Source of the DNA: Cyclobacteriaceae bacterium
GTDB taxonomy: Bacteria > Bacteroidota > Bacteroidia > Cytophagales > Cyclobacteriaceae
Assembly (NCBI GenBank): GCA_016786495.1
Contig: JAEUUJ010000027.1
Coordinates: 1-64,000 of the forward strand
Length of the DNA stretch: 64,000 nt
Reading direction: 5' to 3'
Shown here: piece by piece, positions 9,292 to 17,954 of the stretch
Position numbering within the stretch: the stretch's first letter is position 1
Layout of the letters: each line of letters starts with the position of its first letter
Made by a program: the position numbers and the translations under genes
The notes under the pieces: generated by a model
What the model was told of the DNA's origin: nothing
The model's input: the letters and a program-made list of their open reading frames with translations, nothing else
Database searches by the model: none

Positions 9292-9322
9292 AAAAAAAGG
9301 TGCAGTTTTCTGCACCTTTTTT
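9292..9322. terminator. bidirectional Rho-independent terminator
   Basis: A run of A, then the stem AAGGTGCAG / CTGCACCTT around a TTTT loop, then a run of T. The A and T runs on both sides let it work for both the DUF4249 gene (plus) and hppA (minus), which converge here. Confidence 0.9.
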
Positions 9323-9341
9323 GTTGACAGGTTTATAATTT

Positions 9342-11519
9342 CTATTCCTGAACGATGTCTTTTGGAGCCGTGGAAACTACTTCAGTTTTTGATTTCTCAA
9401 CCTTCACCGTTGAATGATCTTTCGCAGAGATGTGCGGAGCGATAATCAACGCAACGATCGAGGTCAGCTTAATCAGGATGTTCATAGACGGCCCTGAGGT
9501 ATCCTTGAACGGGTCGCCCACGGTATCTCCCGTAACGGAAGCTTTATGTGGTTCTGATTTCTTGTAGTAGATCTGTCCGTTGATCTCTACGCCCTTTTCA
9601 AACGACTTTTTGGCGTTATCCCACGCACCACCGGCATTTGACTGGAACATTCCCATCAGTACACCCGATACGGTGATACCCGCCAAAAGACCTCCTAGTA
9701 CTTCAGGACCGAACAAGAAACCAACCACCACCGGGGTGATAAGCGCTATGGCTCCGGGCGCGATCATTTCGCGGATCGAAGCGTTAGTGGAAATAGCCAC
9801 ACATTTTTCGTATTCCGGTTTGGCTTTGTATTCCATGATGCCCGGGATTTCGCGGAACTGTCTGCGAACTTCATTTACCATATCCATTGCAGCGCGACCT
9901 ACGGCAGCGATTGCCAGGGAAGAGAAAATGAACGGAATCATCCCGCCCACAAACAGACCTGCGAGGACGGGAGCCTTATAAATATCAATTGCTGAGATGC
10001 CCGACACGCCCACAAAGGCTGCGAAGAGCGCGAGTGACGTAAGAGCGGCTGAAGCGATCGCAAAACCTTTGCCGGTTGCTGCAGTTGTATTACCCACAGC
10101 ATCCAGGTTATCTGTGCGGTGGCGAACCTCCTCCGGAAGCTGGCTCATTTCAGCAATACCACCAGCGTTATCAGCAATCGGGCCGAAGGCATCAATCGCA
10201 AGCTGCATGGCCGTTGTGGCCATCATACCGGCAGCCGCAATGGCCACTCCGTAAAGTCCTGCGAAATGGTATGAGGTAACAATTCCGGCAGCAAGCACCA
10301 GGATTGGAAGTACCGTTGATTCCATCCCTACCGACAACCCACCGATGATGTTTGTTGCGTGGCCGGTACCTGACTGTTTAACAATCGAAAGTACAGGACG
10401 TTTGCCCATCGCAGTATAGTATTCTGTGATGATACTCATCAGCGTTCCTACGATTAAACCGATAATGATCGCGATGAATACATCGGTTGATGTGAATGCG
10501 TATCCGCGGTGAACGAGTGTTTCCGGTAACAAATATTTTACTGCAAAAAATGAAGCGATTGCGGTGAAGATGATAGAAGACCAGTTACCAATGTTGAGTG
10601 CTTTTTGAACGCTGTCGGTCTCGCTTTTAATGCGAACGAACATCGTACCGAAAATCGAAAAGATCAATCCCAGGCCTGCAATGAACATCGGGAGAATGAT
10701 AGGAGATAAGCCTCCGAAGTTATCGTTGGCAGAAATTTCCTGCCCCAGTACCATGGTGGCGAGGATGGTAGCAACGTATGAACCGAACAAATCAGCGCCC
10801 ATTCCGGCTACGTCACCCACGTTATCACCCACGTTATCCGCGATGGTGGCGGGATTACGAACATCATCTTCCGGAATTCCGGCTTCTACTTTCCCTACCA
10901 GGTCAGCGCCCACATCGGCTGCTTTCGTATAGATACCTCCGCCTACGCGTGCGAACAACGCAATGGATTCAGCTCCTAATGAAAATCCGGCAAGCACTTC
11001 GATTGCCCGTTTCATTTCAATACCGGTGATGGCAGCGCCTTCCGGTACGAACATGTTAAAGAATACGATGAATAATCCGCCAAGACCGAGGATCGCAAGA
11101 CCTGCCACTCCAATACCCATCACCGATCCACCGGTAAACGATACTTTCAGTGCCTGCGCAAGACTTGTGCGGGCAGCCTGCGTGGTGCGCACGTTAGCTT
11201 TGGTGGCGATTTTCATTCCGATATATCCCGCCAGCGCTGAAAGTACAGCACCAATTAAAAAGGCAACTGCAATAACCGGACTTGAATCTGCTACCAGGGT
11301 ACCTGACCAGCCCAACAGGATTGCGGTGATAACGGCAAAGTATGCGAGGATTTTCCACTCTGCTTTAAGAAATGCCATTGCACCGTTGGCAATGTAGCCG
11401 GCAAGCTCCTGCATTTTCGGGTCGCCTGCATCCTGCTTGGTAACCCATGCAGATTTTACAGCCATTACAATCAAGCCGACAACTCCAAAGGCCGGGATCA
11501 GATAAATAATACTATTCAT
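9342..11519 (-). CDS. hppA: membrane-bound pyrophosphatase (ion-pumping H+/Na+-PPase)
   Basis: A 725-residue protein with about 16 transmembrane helices that couples pyrophosphate hydrolysis to ion export across the inner membrane. The pyrophosphate-binding motifs are clear: [18 protein letters not shown] and the following [20 protein letters not shown]. The segment [14 protein letters not shown] has Ala where K+-independent enzymes have Lys, indicating the K+-dependent class. Whether it pumps Na+, H+ or both cannot be decided here. A consensus promoter lies about 65 bp upstream and a terminator directly follows the stop, so it is a single-gene unit. The C-terminus carries a charged tail. Confidence 0.95.
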   Translation of the reverse strand: MNSIIYLIPAFGVVGLIVMAVKSAWVTKQDAGDPKMQELAGYIANGAMAFLKAEWKILAYFAVITAILLGWSGTLVADSSPVIAVAFLIGAVLSALAGYIGMKIATKANVRTTQAARTSLAQALKVSFTGGSVMGIGVAGLAILGLGGLFIVFFNMFVPEGAAITGIEMKRAIEVLAGFSLGAESIALFARVGGGIYTKAADVGADLVGKVEAGIPEDDVRNPATIADNVGDNVGDVAGMGADLFGSYVATILATMVLGQEISANDNFGGLSPIILPMFIAGLGLIFSIFGTMFVRIKSETDSVQKALNIGNWSSIIFTAIASFFAVKYLLPETLVHRGYAFTSTDVFIAIIIGLIVGTLMSIITEYYTAMGKRPVLSIVKQSGTGHATNIIGGLSVGMESTVLPILVLAAGIVTSYHFAGLYGVAIAAAGMMATTAMQLAIDAFGPIADNAGGIAEMSQLPEEVRHRTDNLDAVGNTTAATGKGFAIASAALTSLALFAAFVGVSGISAIDIYKAPVLAGLFVGGMIPFIFSSLAIAAVGRAAMDMVNEVRRQFREIPGIMEYKAKPEYEKCVAISTNASIREMIAPGAIALITPVVVGFLFGPEVLGGLLAGITVSGVLMGMFQSNAGGAWDNAKKSFEKGVEINGQIYYKKSEPHKASVTGDTVGDPFKDTSGPSMNILIKLTSIVALIIAPHISAKDHSTVKVEKSKTEVVSTAPKDIVQE

Positions 11520-11582
11520 TTTTAGTTTATGATTTACAGATAAAACCGCCCGATTTGAACGGGACGTATTTTTTTAGAACCG

Positions 11583-11613
11583 CAAAGATAAAATAAGCCT
11601 CGAAAGGTGCAAA
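11583..11613 (-). promoter_or_regulatory. promoter of hppA (TTTG-N19-TATCTTTG)
   Basis: On the minus strand TTTG (11613-11610) is followed after exactly 19 bp by TATCTTTG (11590-11583). This matches the Bacteroidota housekeeping consensus TTTG-N19-21-TAnnTTTG. Transcription would start near 11576, giving a leader of about 55 nt before the hppA ATG. Confidence 0.7.
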
Positions 11614-11684
11614 AAGTGCCCTTCCGTGCGATTTACGCCAAAAAGCTCGGTAGTAAACTGTAAATCAGGGAAGCCCCGGAGCCG

Positions 11685-11990
11685 CTAGTCCTTTTTATTA
11701 CCTCTTTCGAACGACTGCCGCGCGGCAGGTTTGGAGATTGTCCATGACGGGTAGCCGGTGCGTTTCGCCGGCTTGCCGGTGGTTGCTTCGGTGCGGTGGA
11801 TGTTCTTGGACACCGTAGCCGAAACGTCTGTTATGGTCAGTGTTACCGGAACGGTTGCAACATCGCGGTACGCCTGGCGCTGCACCTCTTTGGAGATGGT
11901 CCAGTGCGGAAAATTGCTGGTGGCAGAATCTTGCGCGCGAAGAAAAAATGGCGCGGCAACGAGAGACAGAATCAGGACGACTTTTTTCAT
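11685..11990 (-). CDS. small secreted protein with two WTISK repeats, unknown function
   Basis: The ATG at 11990 gives 101 residues with a clean signal peptide (MKKVVLILSLVAAPFFLRAQ). A reading-frame extension upstream to 12026 looks less likely as it would bury the signal. The mature part has a short sequence repeated at its two ends, FPHWTISKEVQRQAY near residue 28 and YPSWTISKPAARQSF near residue 80. Between them is a Thr/Val-rich stretch (VATVPVTLTITDVSATV). I recognise no family. It sits alone between hppA and glnII and is presumably periplasmic. Confidence 0.6.
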   Translation of the reverse strand: MKKVVLILSLVAAPFFLRAQDSATSNFPHWTISKEVQRQAYRDVATVPVTLTITDVSATVSKNIHRTEATTGKPAKRTGYPSWTISKPAARQSFERGNKKD

Positions 11991-12197
11991 AGCTGAGTTG
12001 GTTAATGCGGTAAAGAATTCAGGCATTCATTAAGGCATATCCGTAGCCAGCCGCAAAGATTACAAAAAAACAGAACATTGGAAATTAAGCAGCGCAAAGG
12101 TTTGCGGAAGCGCTGATTTTCACCCAGATACAGGTGTAAACACGTCAGAATATTCGATGAAATGCATGACCGGTGGGTGGGCTTGCAGGAAAAATAA

Positions 12198-12225
12198 AGA
12201 GGTCAGGCAATTACGCCCGACCTCT
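12198..12225 (-). terminator. Rho-independent terminator of the amt-porin-glnII operon
   Basis: On the minus strand AGAGGTCGGGC pairs with GCCTGACCTCT (one mismatch) around GTAA-rich loop bases and is followed by TTATTTTTCC. It lies just after the glnII stop at 12252. Confidence 0.75.
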
Positions 12226-12251
12226 GTACAACAAAACACTTGGCACTGCTG

Positions 12252-13286
12252 TTAATGACCGTTTACGGTCGCATATTCAGGAACCGTTTTTACGGTTTTA
12301 ATAATCCGCGCTGCAACTTTGTAAGGATCGGCAGCTGAATTCGGGCGCCTGTCTTCCAGCCAGCCCTTCCATCCGCTTTCTACCGTTGCAATTGGAATTC
12401 GTATCGATGCCCCGCGATCCGATACGCCATAGGAGAACCTGTCGATCGATTGGGTTTCATGTTTACCGGTCAAACGCAGATGGTTATCGGCCCCGTACAC
12501 TGCGATGTGTTCTTTCACGAGGGGCGCAAAAGCCTGGCAAACGGTGTCGTAAACCTCTTTCGAGCCGGCCGTTCTCAACAGTGAATTGGAGAAGTTGGCG
12601 TGCATACCGGATCCATTCCAGTCGGTCGCGCCCAGCGGCTTGCAATGCCAGTTAATGGCTACACCGTATTTTTCAGCCGTTCGTTCCAGCAGGTAGCGTG
12701 CTACCCAAACCTGGTCGCCTGCGGCCTTAGCACCCTTGGCAAAGATTTGAAATTCCCACTGGCCGGTTGCTACTTCGGCATTTATTCCTTCTACGTTAAT
12801 GCCTGCCTCAAGACAATAGTCAAGATGTTCTTCTACGATCTCACGACCAAATGCATTCTTGGCACCCACGGAGCAATAGTAGGGACCCTGAGGCGCGGGA
12901 TAACCTTTGGATGGAAATCCAAGCGGCTTGTCAGTTTCGGGATTCCAGAGGAAATACTCCTGCTCAAATCCGAACCAGAAATCATTATCATCATCGTTGA
13001 TGGTTGCGCGACCGTTAGACGGGTGAGGGCTTCCATCCGGGCTCAATACTTCGGTCATCACCAGGTATGCATTCTTGCGGGCCGGATCGGGGAATAACGC
13101 AACGGGTTTCAACAAACAGTCGGATGATCCACCGGGAGCTTGTTCGGTTGAGCTTCCGTCAAACGACCACTCCGGGCATCCTTCCAGTGTTCCGTCAAAG
13201 TTGCGAACGATTTTTGTTTTGCTGCGCAGGCTCTGTGTTGGCTTGTATCCATCGAGCCAGATGTACTCAAGTTTTGTTTTCGACAT
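12252..13286 (-). CDS. glnII: glutamine synthetase, type II (eukaryote-like)
   Basis: A 344-residue type II glutamine synthetase, which condenses ammonium and glutamate using ATP. Typical GSII features are LEYIWLDGYKPTQSLRSKTK at the N-terminus, PEWSFDGSSTEQAPGGSSD, and FGFEQEYFLW with metal-binding Glu residues. Later come the ammonium/ATP site region VAINWHCKPLGATDWNGSGMH and RIPIATVESGWKGWLEDRRP. Length is far below that of GSI (about 470) or GSIII (about 700). It is the last gene of an amt-porin-glnII cluster, which links ammonium uptake to assimilation. Most Bacteroidota rely on GSIII or GSI, so this type is less usual. Confidence 0.95.
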   Translation of the reverse strand: MSKTKLEYIWLDGYKPTQSLRSKTKIVRNFDGTLEGCPEWSFDGSSTEQAPGGSSDCLLKPVALFPDPARKNAYLVMTEVLSPDGSPHPSNGRATINDDDNDFWFGFEQEYFLWNPETDKPLGFPSKGYPAPQGPYYCSVGAKNAFGREIVEEHLDYCLEAGINVEGINAEVATGQWEFQIFAKGAKAAGDQVWVARYLLERTAEKYGVAINWHCKPLGATDWNGSGMHANFSNSLLRTAGSKEVYDTVCQAFAPLVKEHIAVYGADNHLRLTGKHETQSIDRFSYGVSDRGASIRIPIATVESGWKGWLEDRRPNSAADPYKVAARIIKTVKTVPEYATVNGH

Positions 13287-13336
13287 ATCCGTACGTATGG
13301 TTAATTATTGTTTTGTTGATTGATTAGCGGTTGTCA

Positions 13337-14521
13337 TTAGAATTTATAGACTGCTGCAAAGTTGAATGTTGCCAACAAGTCCGTGGCTTCATCATCCTTG
13401 TCAACGAATGAGTCTTCTGATGTTTTGTCGATCCGGAATTCAGGAATGAGGATCAGTCCGCCAACCTTGTAGTTAGCCGACAGCGTAAATTCGATTACGC
13501 TGCCATCACCTGCATTGACGTCATTAATCGCATCATAATCATCCAGCGTGAAGATGTTCAGGTGTGAATTTTTGATCGCGAAATATTCACCGCGCAAACC
13601 GAGCGAGAAATTTTCGCTGAGGGTAAGCTTCGGGTAAAGCGCTACGCCAAAGAATGAGGAGGCATCACCCTCAGAATCCACAACATCTCCATCTACATCC
13701 AGTTCTTCTCCGGTAGCCGTTGTTTGATACGATGCATTGATGCCCAGGGAAAATGATTCACCCAGGTTTACGCTGGCGGTGATGTCGCCCTGAAACAATG
13801 TTCCTGCTGAAAAGCCGTCTTCATTGGGATCGGATTCGTCAAGCGTACCGTCCTGATCGCCATACAGGAAGTTCAGGTAAACGCTTCCGCCATCGCCCGA
13901 CTTACCGATCTGTGCCCCAAGTGTGTACGTGTTAACCGGATTAAACTCCACGATATCGGTTGGGTTCATGATCGCGAGTTTTCCCACGAAGCCACCTCCG
14001 AAATCAAAGTCTGCCCGCAAGCCCGTATGGTTGAAAGGTCCCCACGAGAAAAGGTAGGAAGTTGAGTAATGAAAGTTGATGGCAGGAGAAATTACTTCAT
14101 AGCCGAGAAACGTGTTGAACTGTCCCAGGTTCAATGTGACATGATCACTGAGTTTGTAATAAGCATACAGCTGATTGACAATGGCCTGGCCGCTGGCGGT
14201 GCCGAACACAGCTGCCTTACCGCGCGGACCGAATACAAGGTCTCCCACGAAGCCCGACTTTTCGCCCTGGTATGAAGCAATCAGGTTAACCATGCCGAGG
14301 GAGAAGCCTCTTAAGTCGGCAAATGAAGTAGATGGTCCGTACGACCCGCCCATGTAGGGATTGGTCGTCTTAAATGAAGAATGGAAATAAGTATCAACTG
14401 ATCCTGCAAGTGAGAACGTGGGTTTCGTTTCTTGTTCTTCTGCAGGAGTATCTTGTGCGAAAGCGGCTGTGCTGACCAGTACAACGATCAGAAGCAGCGC
14501 GTAGGTAAATCTTTTTTTCAT
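13337..14521 (-). CDS. outer-membrane beta-barrel porin-like protein
   Basis: The ATG at 14521 opens a signal peptide (KKRFTYALLLIVVLVSTAAFA, cleavage near AQD). The mature chain of about 370 residues alternates hydrophobic and polar residues, with many Gly and aromatic positions. It ends on Phe (FNFAAVYKF), as outer-membrane barrels do. Motifs such as NLGQFNTFLGYEVISP resemble Bacteroidota porin-like (OmpL-type) barrels. It lies between amt and glnII on the same strand, so it may let ammonium or small nitrogen compounds through the outer membrane; this is inference. A longer start at 14587 would add 22 residues before the signal and is unlikely. Confidence 0.8.
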   Translation of the reverse strand: MKKRFTYALLLIVVLVSTAAFAQDTPAEEQETKPTFSLAGSVDTYFHSSFKTTNPYMGGSYGPSTSFADLRGFSLGMVNLIASYQGEKSGFVGDLVFGPRGKAAVFGTASGQAIVNQLYAYYKLSDHVTLNLGQFNTFLGYEVISPAINFHYSTSYLFSWGPFNHTGLRADFDFGGGFVGKLAIMNPTDIVEFNPVNTYTLGAQIGKSGDGGSVYLNFLYGDQDGTLDESDPNEDGFSAGTLFQGDITASVNLGESFSLGINASYQTTATGEELDVDGDVVDSEGDASSFFGVALYPKLTLSENFSLGLRGEYFAIKNSHLNIFTLDDYDAINDVNAGDGSVIEFTLSANYKVGGLILIPEFRIDKTSEDSFVDKDDEATDLLATFNFAAVYKF

Positions 14522-14605
14522 GAGGTGGGGTTTAGAGTAGGTGATGTGATTTGATTGAATGAGGCCGGGTATGCACCCGGACCTCATGGTTTGGTTGATG
14601 AACGA

Positions 14606-15931
14606 CTATCGGGCGGGGAACAGGGTTTCACCATGTTGACTGAAGTCGGCACCTACCTTTTTATCCTCAGCGCTCAGGCGCAGCGGAGAGATCAGGTCGG
14701 TGATCTTCAGCAGAAGAAGTGAACCCAGGAATGTGAAGCCGACTACGATAACCAGCGCTTTCATGTGCACCAGGAACAATGTAGTTTCCCCGAAGAAAAG
14801 ACCGTTGCCGGTTGTGTTGGCTCCATTAACTGCTTGCGTAGCGAGTAAGGCAGTCATAATCATACCTACCAGTCCGCCTACACCGTGGCAAGGGAAAACA
14901 TCCAGTGTGTCTTCGAGAGACGTTTTTGCTTTCCAGTGCACAACAACATTACTTACGATCGCGGCAATGGTTCCGATGAACAAGCTCGAAGGGATGGTAA
15001 CAAAACCGGCAGCAGGCGTAATGGCTACCAGACCAACCACAGCTCCGATACAGAATCCAAGTGCTGATAATTTTTTACCGCGTACGGCATCCAGTAATAC
15101 CCAGCAAAGTCCGGCGGCAGCAGATGCAGTATTTGTTGTCGCAAACGCAGATGCAGCTAACGGGTTAGCGCCCAATGCACTTCCGGCATTGAAACCAAAC
15201 CATCCGAACCACAGTAAACCGGTACCGAGAAGAACAAACGGTACGTTTGCAGGAGCATGAGCAACTTTCTCTTCACTCTTGTTGCGCAGGTAAATGGATG
15301 CCGCGAGTGCAGCAAATCCGGCCGACATGTGTACGACTGTTCCGCCGGCAAAATCCAGCACACCCCATTTGAACAGGAATCCGTCAGGGTGCCACGTCCA
15401 GTGCGCAAGCGGGGCGTAGATGAAAAGCGAGAACAATACGAGGAAGATGATATACGACTTGAAGTTGATCCGTTCGGCAAATGTTCCTGTGATGAGGGCA
15501 GGCGTAATGATGGCAAACTTGAGTTGAAAGAATGCGAAGAGCACTAACGGAATAGTAGGGGCTAACACCCACGGTGCACCATCCAGCACGTTCTTAAACA
15601 TGAAGAATGTGGTTGGGTCACCGATCAGGCCATTCTGCGAAGTTCCGAACGCAAGGCTGAATCCGACCACAATCCAAACAACGCTGATGACGCCCATGGC
15701 GATAAAGCTTTGCAGCATGGTAGAGATAATGTTCTTGGTGTCGATCATGCCACCATAGAAGTAGGCCAGGCCGGGTGTCATCAGAAGAACCAGCGCAGCA
15801 GCGGCCAGCATCCATGCGGTATCACCCGAACTGATGCCTTCGGTAATGATGCTTCCGGGCACCGCGGGAATAAACAATGCGAGGATGCTGACACCGATTA
15901 ACAGGATAAACGGTATGAGAGATTTTTTCAT
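14606..15931 (-). CDS. amt: ammonium transporter (Amt family)
   Basis: A 441-residue ammonium channel with a leading hydrophobic segment and about 11 further helices. Family signatures include DTAWMLAAAALVLLMTPGLA with the aromatic gate region, DFAGGTVVHMSAGFAALAAS holding the first pore His, and FPCHGVGGLVGMIMTALLA holding the second. It imports ammonium for the downstream glnII product. No glnB/PII gene, the usual Amt partner, is adjacent. Its upstream region carries three operator-like repeats and lacks a recognisable TAnnTTTG promoter, so expression is likely activator-dependent. Confidence 0.95.
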   Translation of the reverse strand: MKKSLIPFILLIGVSILALFIPAVPGSIITEGISSGDTAWMLAAAALVLLMTPGLAYFYGGMIDTKNIISTMLQSFIAMGVISVVWIVVGFSLAFGTSQNGLIGDPTTFFMFKNVLDGAPWVLAPTIPLVLFAFFQLKFAIITPALITGTFAERINFKSYIIFLVLFSLFIYAPLAHWTWHPDGFLFKWGVLDFAGGTVVHMSAGFAALAASIYLRNKSEEKVAHAPANVPFVLLGTGLLWFGWFGFNAGSALGANPLAASAFATTNTASAAAGLCWVLLDAVRGKKLSALGFCIGAVVGLVAITPAAGFVTIPSSLFIGTIAAIVSNVVVHWKAKTSLEDTLDVFPCHGVGGLVGMIMTALLATQAVNGANTTGNGLFFGETTLFLVHMKALVIVVGFTFLGSLLLLKITDLISPLRLSAEDKKVGADFSQHGETLFPAR

Positions 15932-16006
15932 GGGTTTTGAGATGGGGTTTAGTGGTTAGCGATAGAACTCAGTGAACTGAAATATTTGTATGAAATTCTG
16001 TGAAAT

Positions 16007-16128
16007 AGGGTAAAAACAGAACCTTATCTCAAAAAAAATTAACGAAAACGATTGATATAGGGTAAAAACAGACCCTGTTAGAATAAAATTCTGTTGATTT
16101 TATGTAAGTCAGGGTAAAAATTGAACCT
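16007..16128. promoter_or_regulatory. three 18-bp repeats at exact 52-bp spacing upstream of amt
   Basis: Copies lie at 16007-16024, 16059-16076 and 16111-16128. The second reads AGGGTAAAAACAGACCCT; the first differs at one base and the third at four. The outer bases form an inverted repeat, AGGGT/ACCCT with an 8-bp spacer in copy 2 and imperfect in the others. Start-to-start spacing is 52 bp twice, about five helical turns, so the sites face the same side of the DNA. They are 76-197 bp upstream of the amt ATG. This looks like a set of activator or repressor sites for nitrogen control; the protein is unknown. Confidence 0.65.
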
Positions 16129-16241
16129 GACAACATGAATATGCTGTGATCATAGCATCAACATTTTGTGACGAATGCAGTAATCATCTCCGGGCGTGAG
16201 GTGCCTGGAAGATCGGTCATGCAAGAGAGAGGAGGAGTACC

Positions 16242-16622
16242 TTAACGGTTCAGTAATTGTTTCAGGGCCGCCCAGAGATTTTTCTTCCGGGCATCGTCCA
16301 GGTCACCCAGCGGATGGGAGCGGATGATCGTGGTATTTTCGTGCGCGGCCGATTGGTAATATTCGGTTTCCGGTTGGAGCGGAACACCAAACGAAAGGAT
16401 CAGTGACGGCTTGTAACGTTGTAACTCGGCAAGCGATGTTTGCCGGGTGCTGATGATTTGTGATCCCGCCAGCGAAAGCCGGGCTGCACTCAGGATCTTA
16501 TCCAGCAGGATAATGTCAGTTTCCGGCAGTTCATTCCAGCCTGTCGGGATCAAAATGATCGTACGGCCCGGAAGACTGTAGAGCTCTTCAGAATAGATGA
16601 ACTGTCCGGGTGCCTCGTTCAT
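16242..16622 (-). CDS. conserved-looking protein of unknown function
   Basis: A 126-residue protein with no signal peptide. It starts MNEAPGQFIYSEELYSLPG, has a beta-rich core (RTIILIPTGWNEL, then PSLILSFGVPLQ) and ends in a helical basic tail. The alternating strands and helices suggest a small alpha/beta domain. Its start overlaps the stop of the thioesterase gene upstream by one base (TAATG), so the two are translationally coupled. I do not recognise the family and assign no function. Confidence 0.7.
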   Translation of the reverse strand: MNEAPGQFIYSEELYSLPGRTIILIPTGWNELPETDIILLDKILSAARLSLAGSQIISTRQTSLAELQRYKPSLILSFGVPLQPETEYYQSAAHENTTIIRSHPLGDLDDARKKNLWAALKQLLNR

Positions 16623-17155
16623 TACTTCGTAACTTCTTTGATATCGAAGATCGATTTGAGTTCGTTGGCTTCCGAGGGTTTCATTCGTCCGCTCAGGATC
16701 AGACGGAGTTGTCTTCTGCGGAGTGCGCCATCGTAATATTCTTTGTCCTGGGCTGTTTCGGGTTCAACCTCAGGAACTTCTACGGGCTTTCCTTCTTTGT
16801 CGATGGCCACAAAGGTGAAGTAAGCGGAGTTACTTTCGAATTTATGACCGGCGGGCACATCTTCAGCATCCACGTCAATGCGCACCTCCATAGACGAATT
16901 GAACGCCCGGGTAACGCGTGCCTTGAGTGTCACCACGTTGCCGAGCCGGATAGGGGAGCGAAACGAGATGTTATCCACGGAAGCCGTTACCACCGTGCTG
17001 TTGGAGTGTTTTTGTCCCGCAATCGCAGAAACAATATCCATCCAGTGCATCAGGCGGCCTCCCATGAGGTTATTCAGGGTGTTTGTATCGTTGGGAAGCA
17101 CGAGCTCGGTCATGCTTACAAAGGATTCGCGTGGAAATTTCTTCTTTTTGATCAT
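16622..17155 (-). CDS. acyl-CoA thioesterase, hotdog fold (YciA/BFIT type)
   Basis: A 177-residue cytoplasmic hotdog protein. The motif NTLNNLMGGRLMHWMDIVSAIAG carries the family Asn and Asp-containing helix, here split as TNTLNNLMGGRLMHW and MDIVSAIAG. The line DNISFRSPIRLGNVVTLKA is also typical. Such enzymes hydrolyse acyl-CoA to free acid and CoA. A C-terminal extension of about 40 residues is charged and helical. The small unknown gene downstream overlaps its stop codon. Substrate chain length cannot be predicted. Confidence 0.88.
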   Translation of the reverse strand: MIKKKKFPRESFVSMTELVLPNDTNTLNNLMGGRLMHWMDIVSAIAGQKHSNSTVVTASVDNISFRSPIRLGNVVTLKARVTRAFNSSMEVRIDVDAEDVPAGHKFESNSAYFTFVAIDKEGKPVEVPEVEPETAQDKEYYDGALRRRQLRLILSGRMKPSEANELKSIFDIKEVTK

Positions 17156-17183
17156 TGGTTGAATTGACTGCGAAAATCCGACT

Positions 17184-17191
17184 TATTTTTG
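17184..17191 (+). promoter_or_regulatory. candidate -7 element (TATTTTTG)
   Basis: TATTTTTG fits TAnnTTTG exactly, with a TTG at 17164-17166 (17 bp upstream). It is 16 bp before the ATG of the lipoprotein gene at 17208. A minus-strand match (TAATTTTG, 17201-17194) could serve the divergent thioesterase gene. Confidence 0.45.
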
Positions 17192-17207
17192 AACAAAATT
17201 ACTCTGG

Positions 17208-17954
17208 ATGAAAAAATTATGGTTTGCGCTACTGTTGGTGTTGATTCTGGCGCAATGTAGTGAAGACGACTCTAAGTCTAAGACAACGTGCAGGCTGGTT
17301 CGTCAGAAATATGCCAGTATCGAGTATTATGACAACGGGCAAGTGTTTGCCATTCGGCAACTTGATGCGGATAACGAACCTGTGGAGAATGGAACGCGGA
17401 GAGAATTTGAATTTGAGGACGGGAAGCTTGTGCGAATTGATGAGCGCAACGGGGATGAACTAAGTCGGTATTTTCTGTTTGAATACTCTTTAAATCAAAT
17501 TATCCAAAAGGAGTACTTTGATGAAGACCCTGATGTTGACTACATAGTTACCTATTCACTTGATGAAAAAGGGCAAATAATTCAGAAAGTAAACGAAAGT
17601 GTGAATTCACCCGGATATTCATTTACCCAAAGTTATCAGAATGAAGCAGGAAATGTGGTCAGGGTAATTACAACTTCCGATGAGGATCAGCTCAATTTTA
17701 ACCAAGAATTTGAATTCGACAGCAAACGAAATCCAAATGCAATTACGGGCTTCGAAATGTATTTTGTTGATGATATTTTTTCTTACCGCACACAAAACTC
17801 AAATAACATTCTAAAATCCACGACTACATACGAAGGTGAAGAGCCCCGCGTATCAACTTACTCCTACACGTATGATTCTCAGGGTTATGCAATTGAGATG
17901 TTTGCGAATGGCGGACCTGACCGGGTTTGGTTCTACGATTTTGAATGCAAGTAA
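17208..17954 (+). CDS. lipoprotein of unknown function with YD-like repeats
   Basis: A 248-residue protein with a lipoprotein signal (FALLLVLILAQC, lipid Cys at residue 17). The mature part is rich in Asp, Glu and Tyr and is built of repeating short strands: EYYDNGQVFAI, EFEDGKLVRID, YSLDEKGQIIQK and YTYDSQGYAIEM. This resembles the tyrosine/aspartate repeats seen in RHS-like and many Bacteroidota surface lipoproteins. The end is convergent and directly abutting with pcm (stop codons adjacent). A candidate promoter lies just upstream. Function is unknown. Confidence 0.75.
   Translation: MKKLWFALLLVLILAQCSEDDSKSKTTCRLVRQKYASIEYYDNGQVFAIRQLDADNEPVENGTRREFEFEDGKLVRIDERNGDELSRYFLFEYSLNQIIQKEYFDEDPDVDYIVTYSLDEKGQIIQKVNESVNSPGYSFTQSYQNEAGNVVRVITTSDEDQLNFNQEFEFDSKRNPNAITGFEMYFVDDIFSYRTQNSNNILKSTTTYEGEEPRVSTYSYTYDSQGYAIEMFANGGPDRVWFYDFECK

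Noticed and set aside
14700..15260. Long plus-strand open frame opposite amt
   Set aside because: It is antisense to a clear ammonium transporter and has the low-complexity composition expected from reading its codons backwards.
16007..16128. Possible CRISPR or iteron-type replication origin
   Set aside because: Only three short sites, directly upstream of amt, with dyad symmetry; no dnaA, rep or partition genes nearby.
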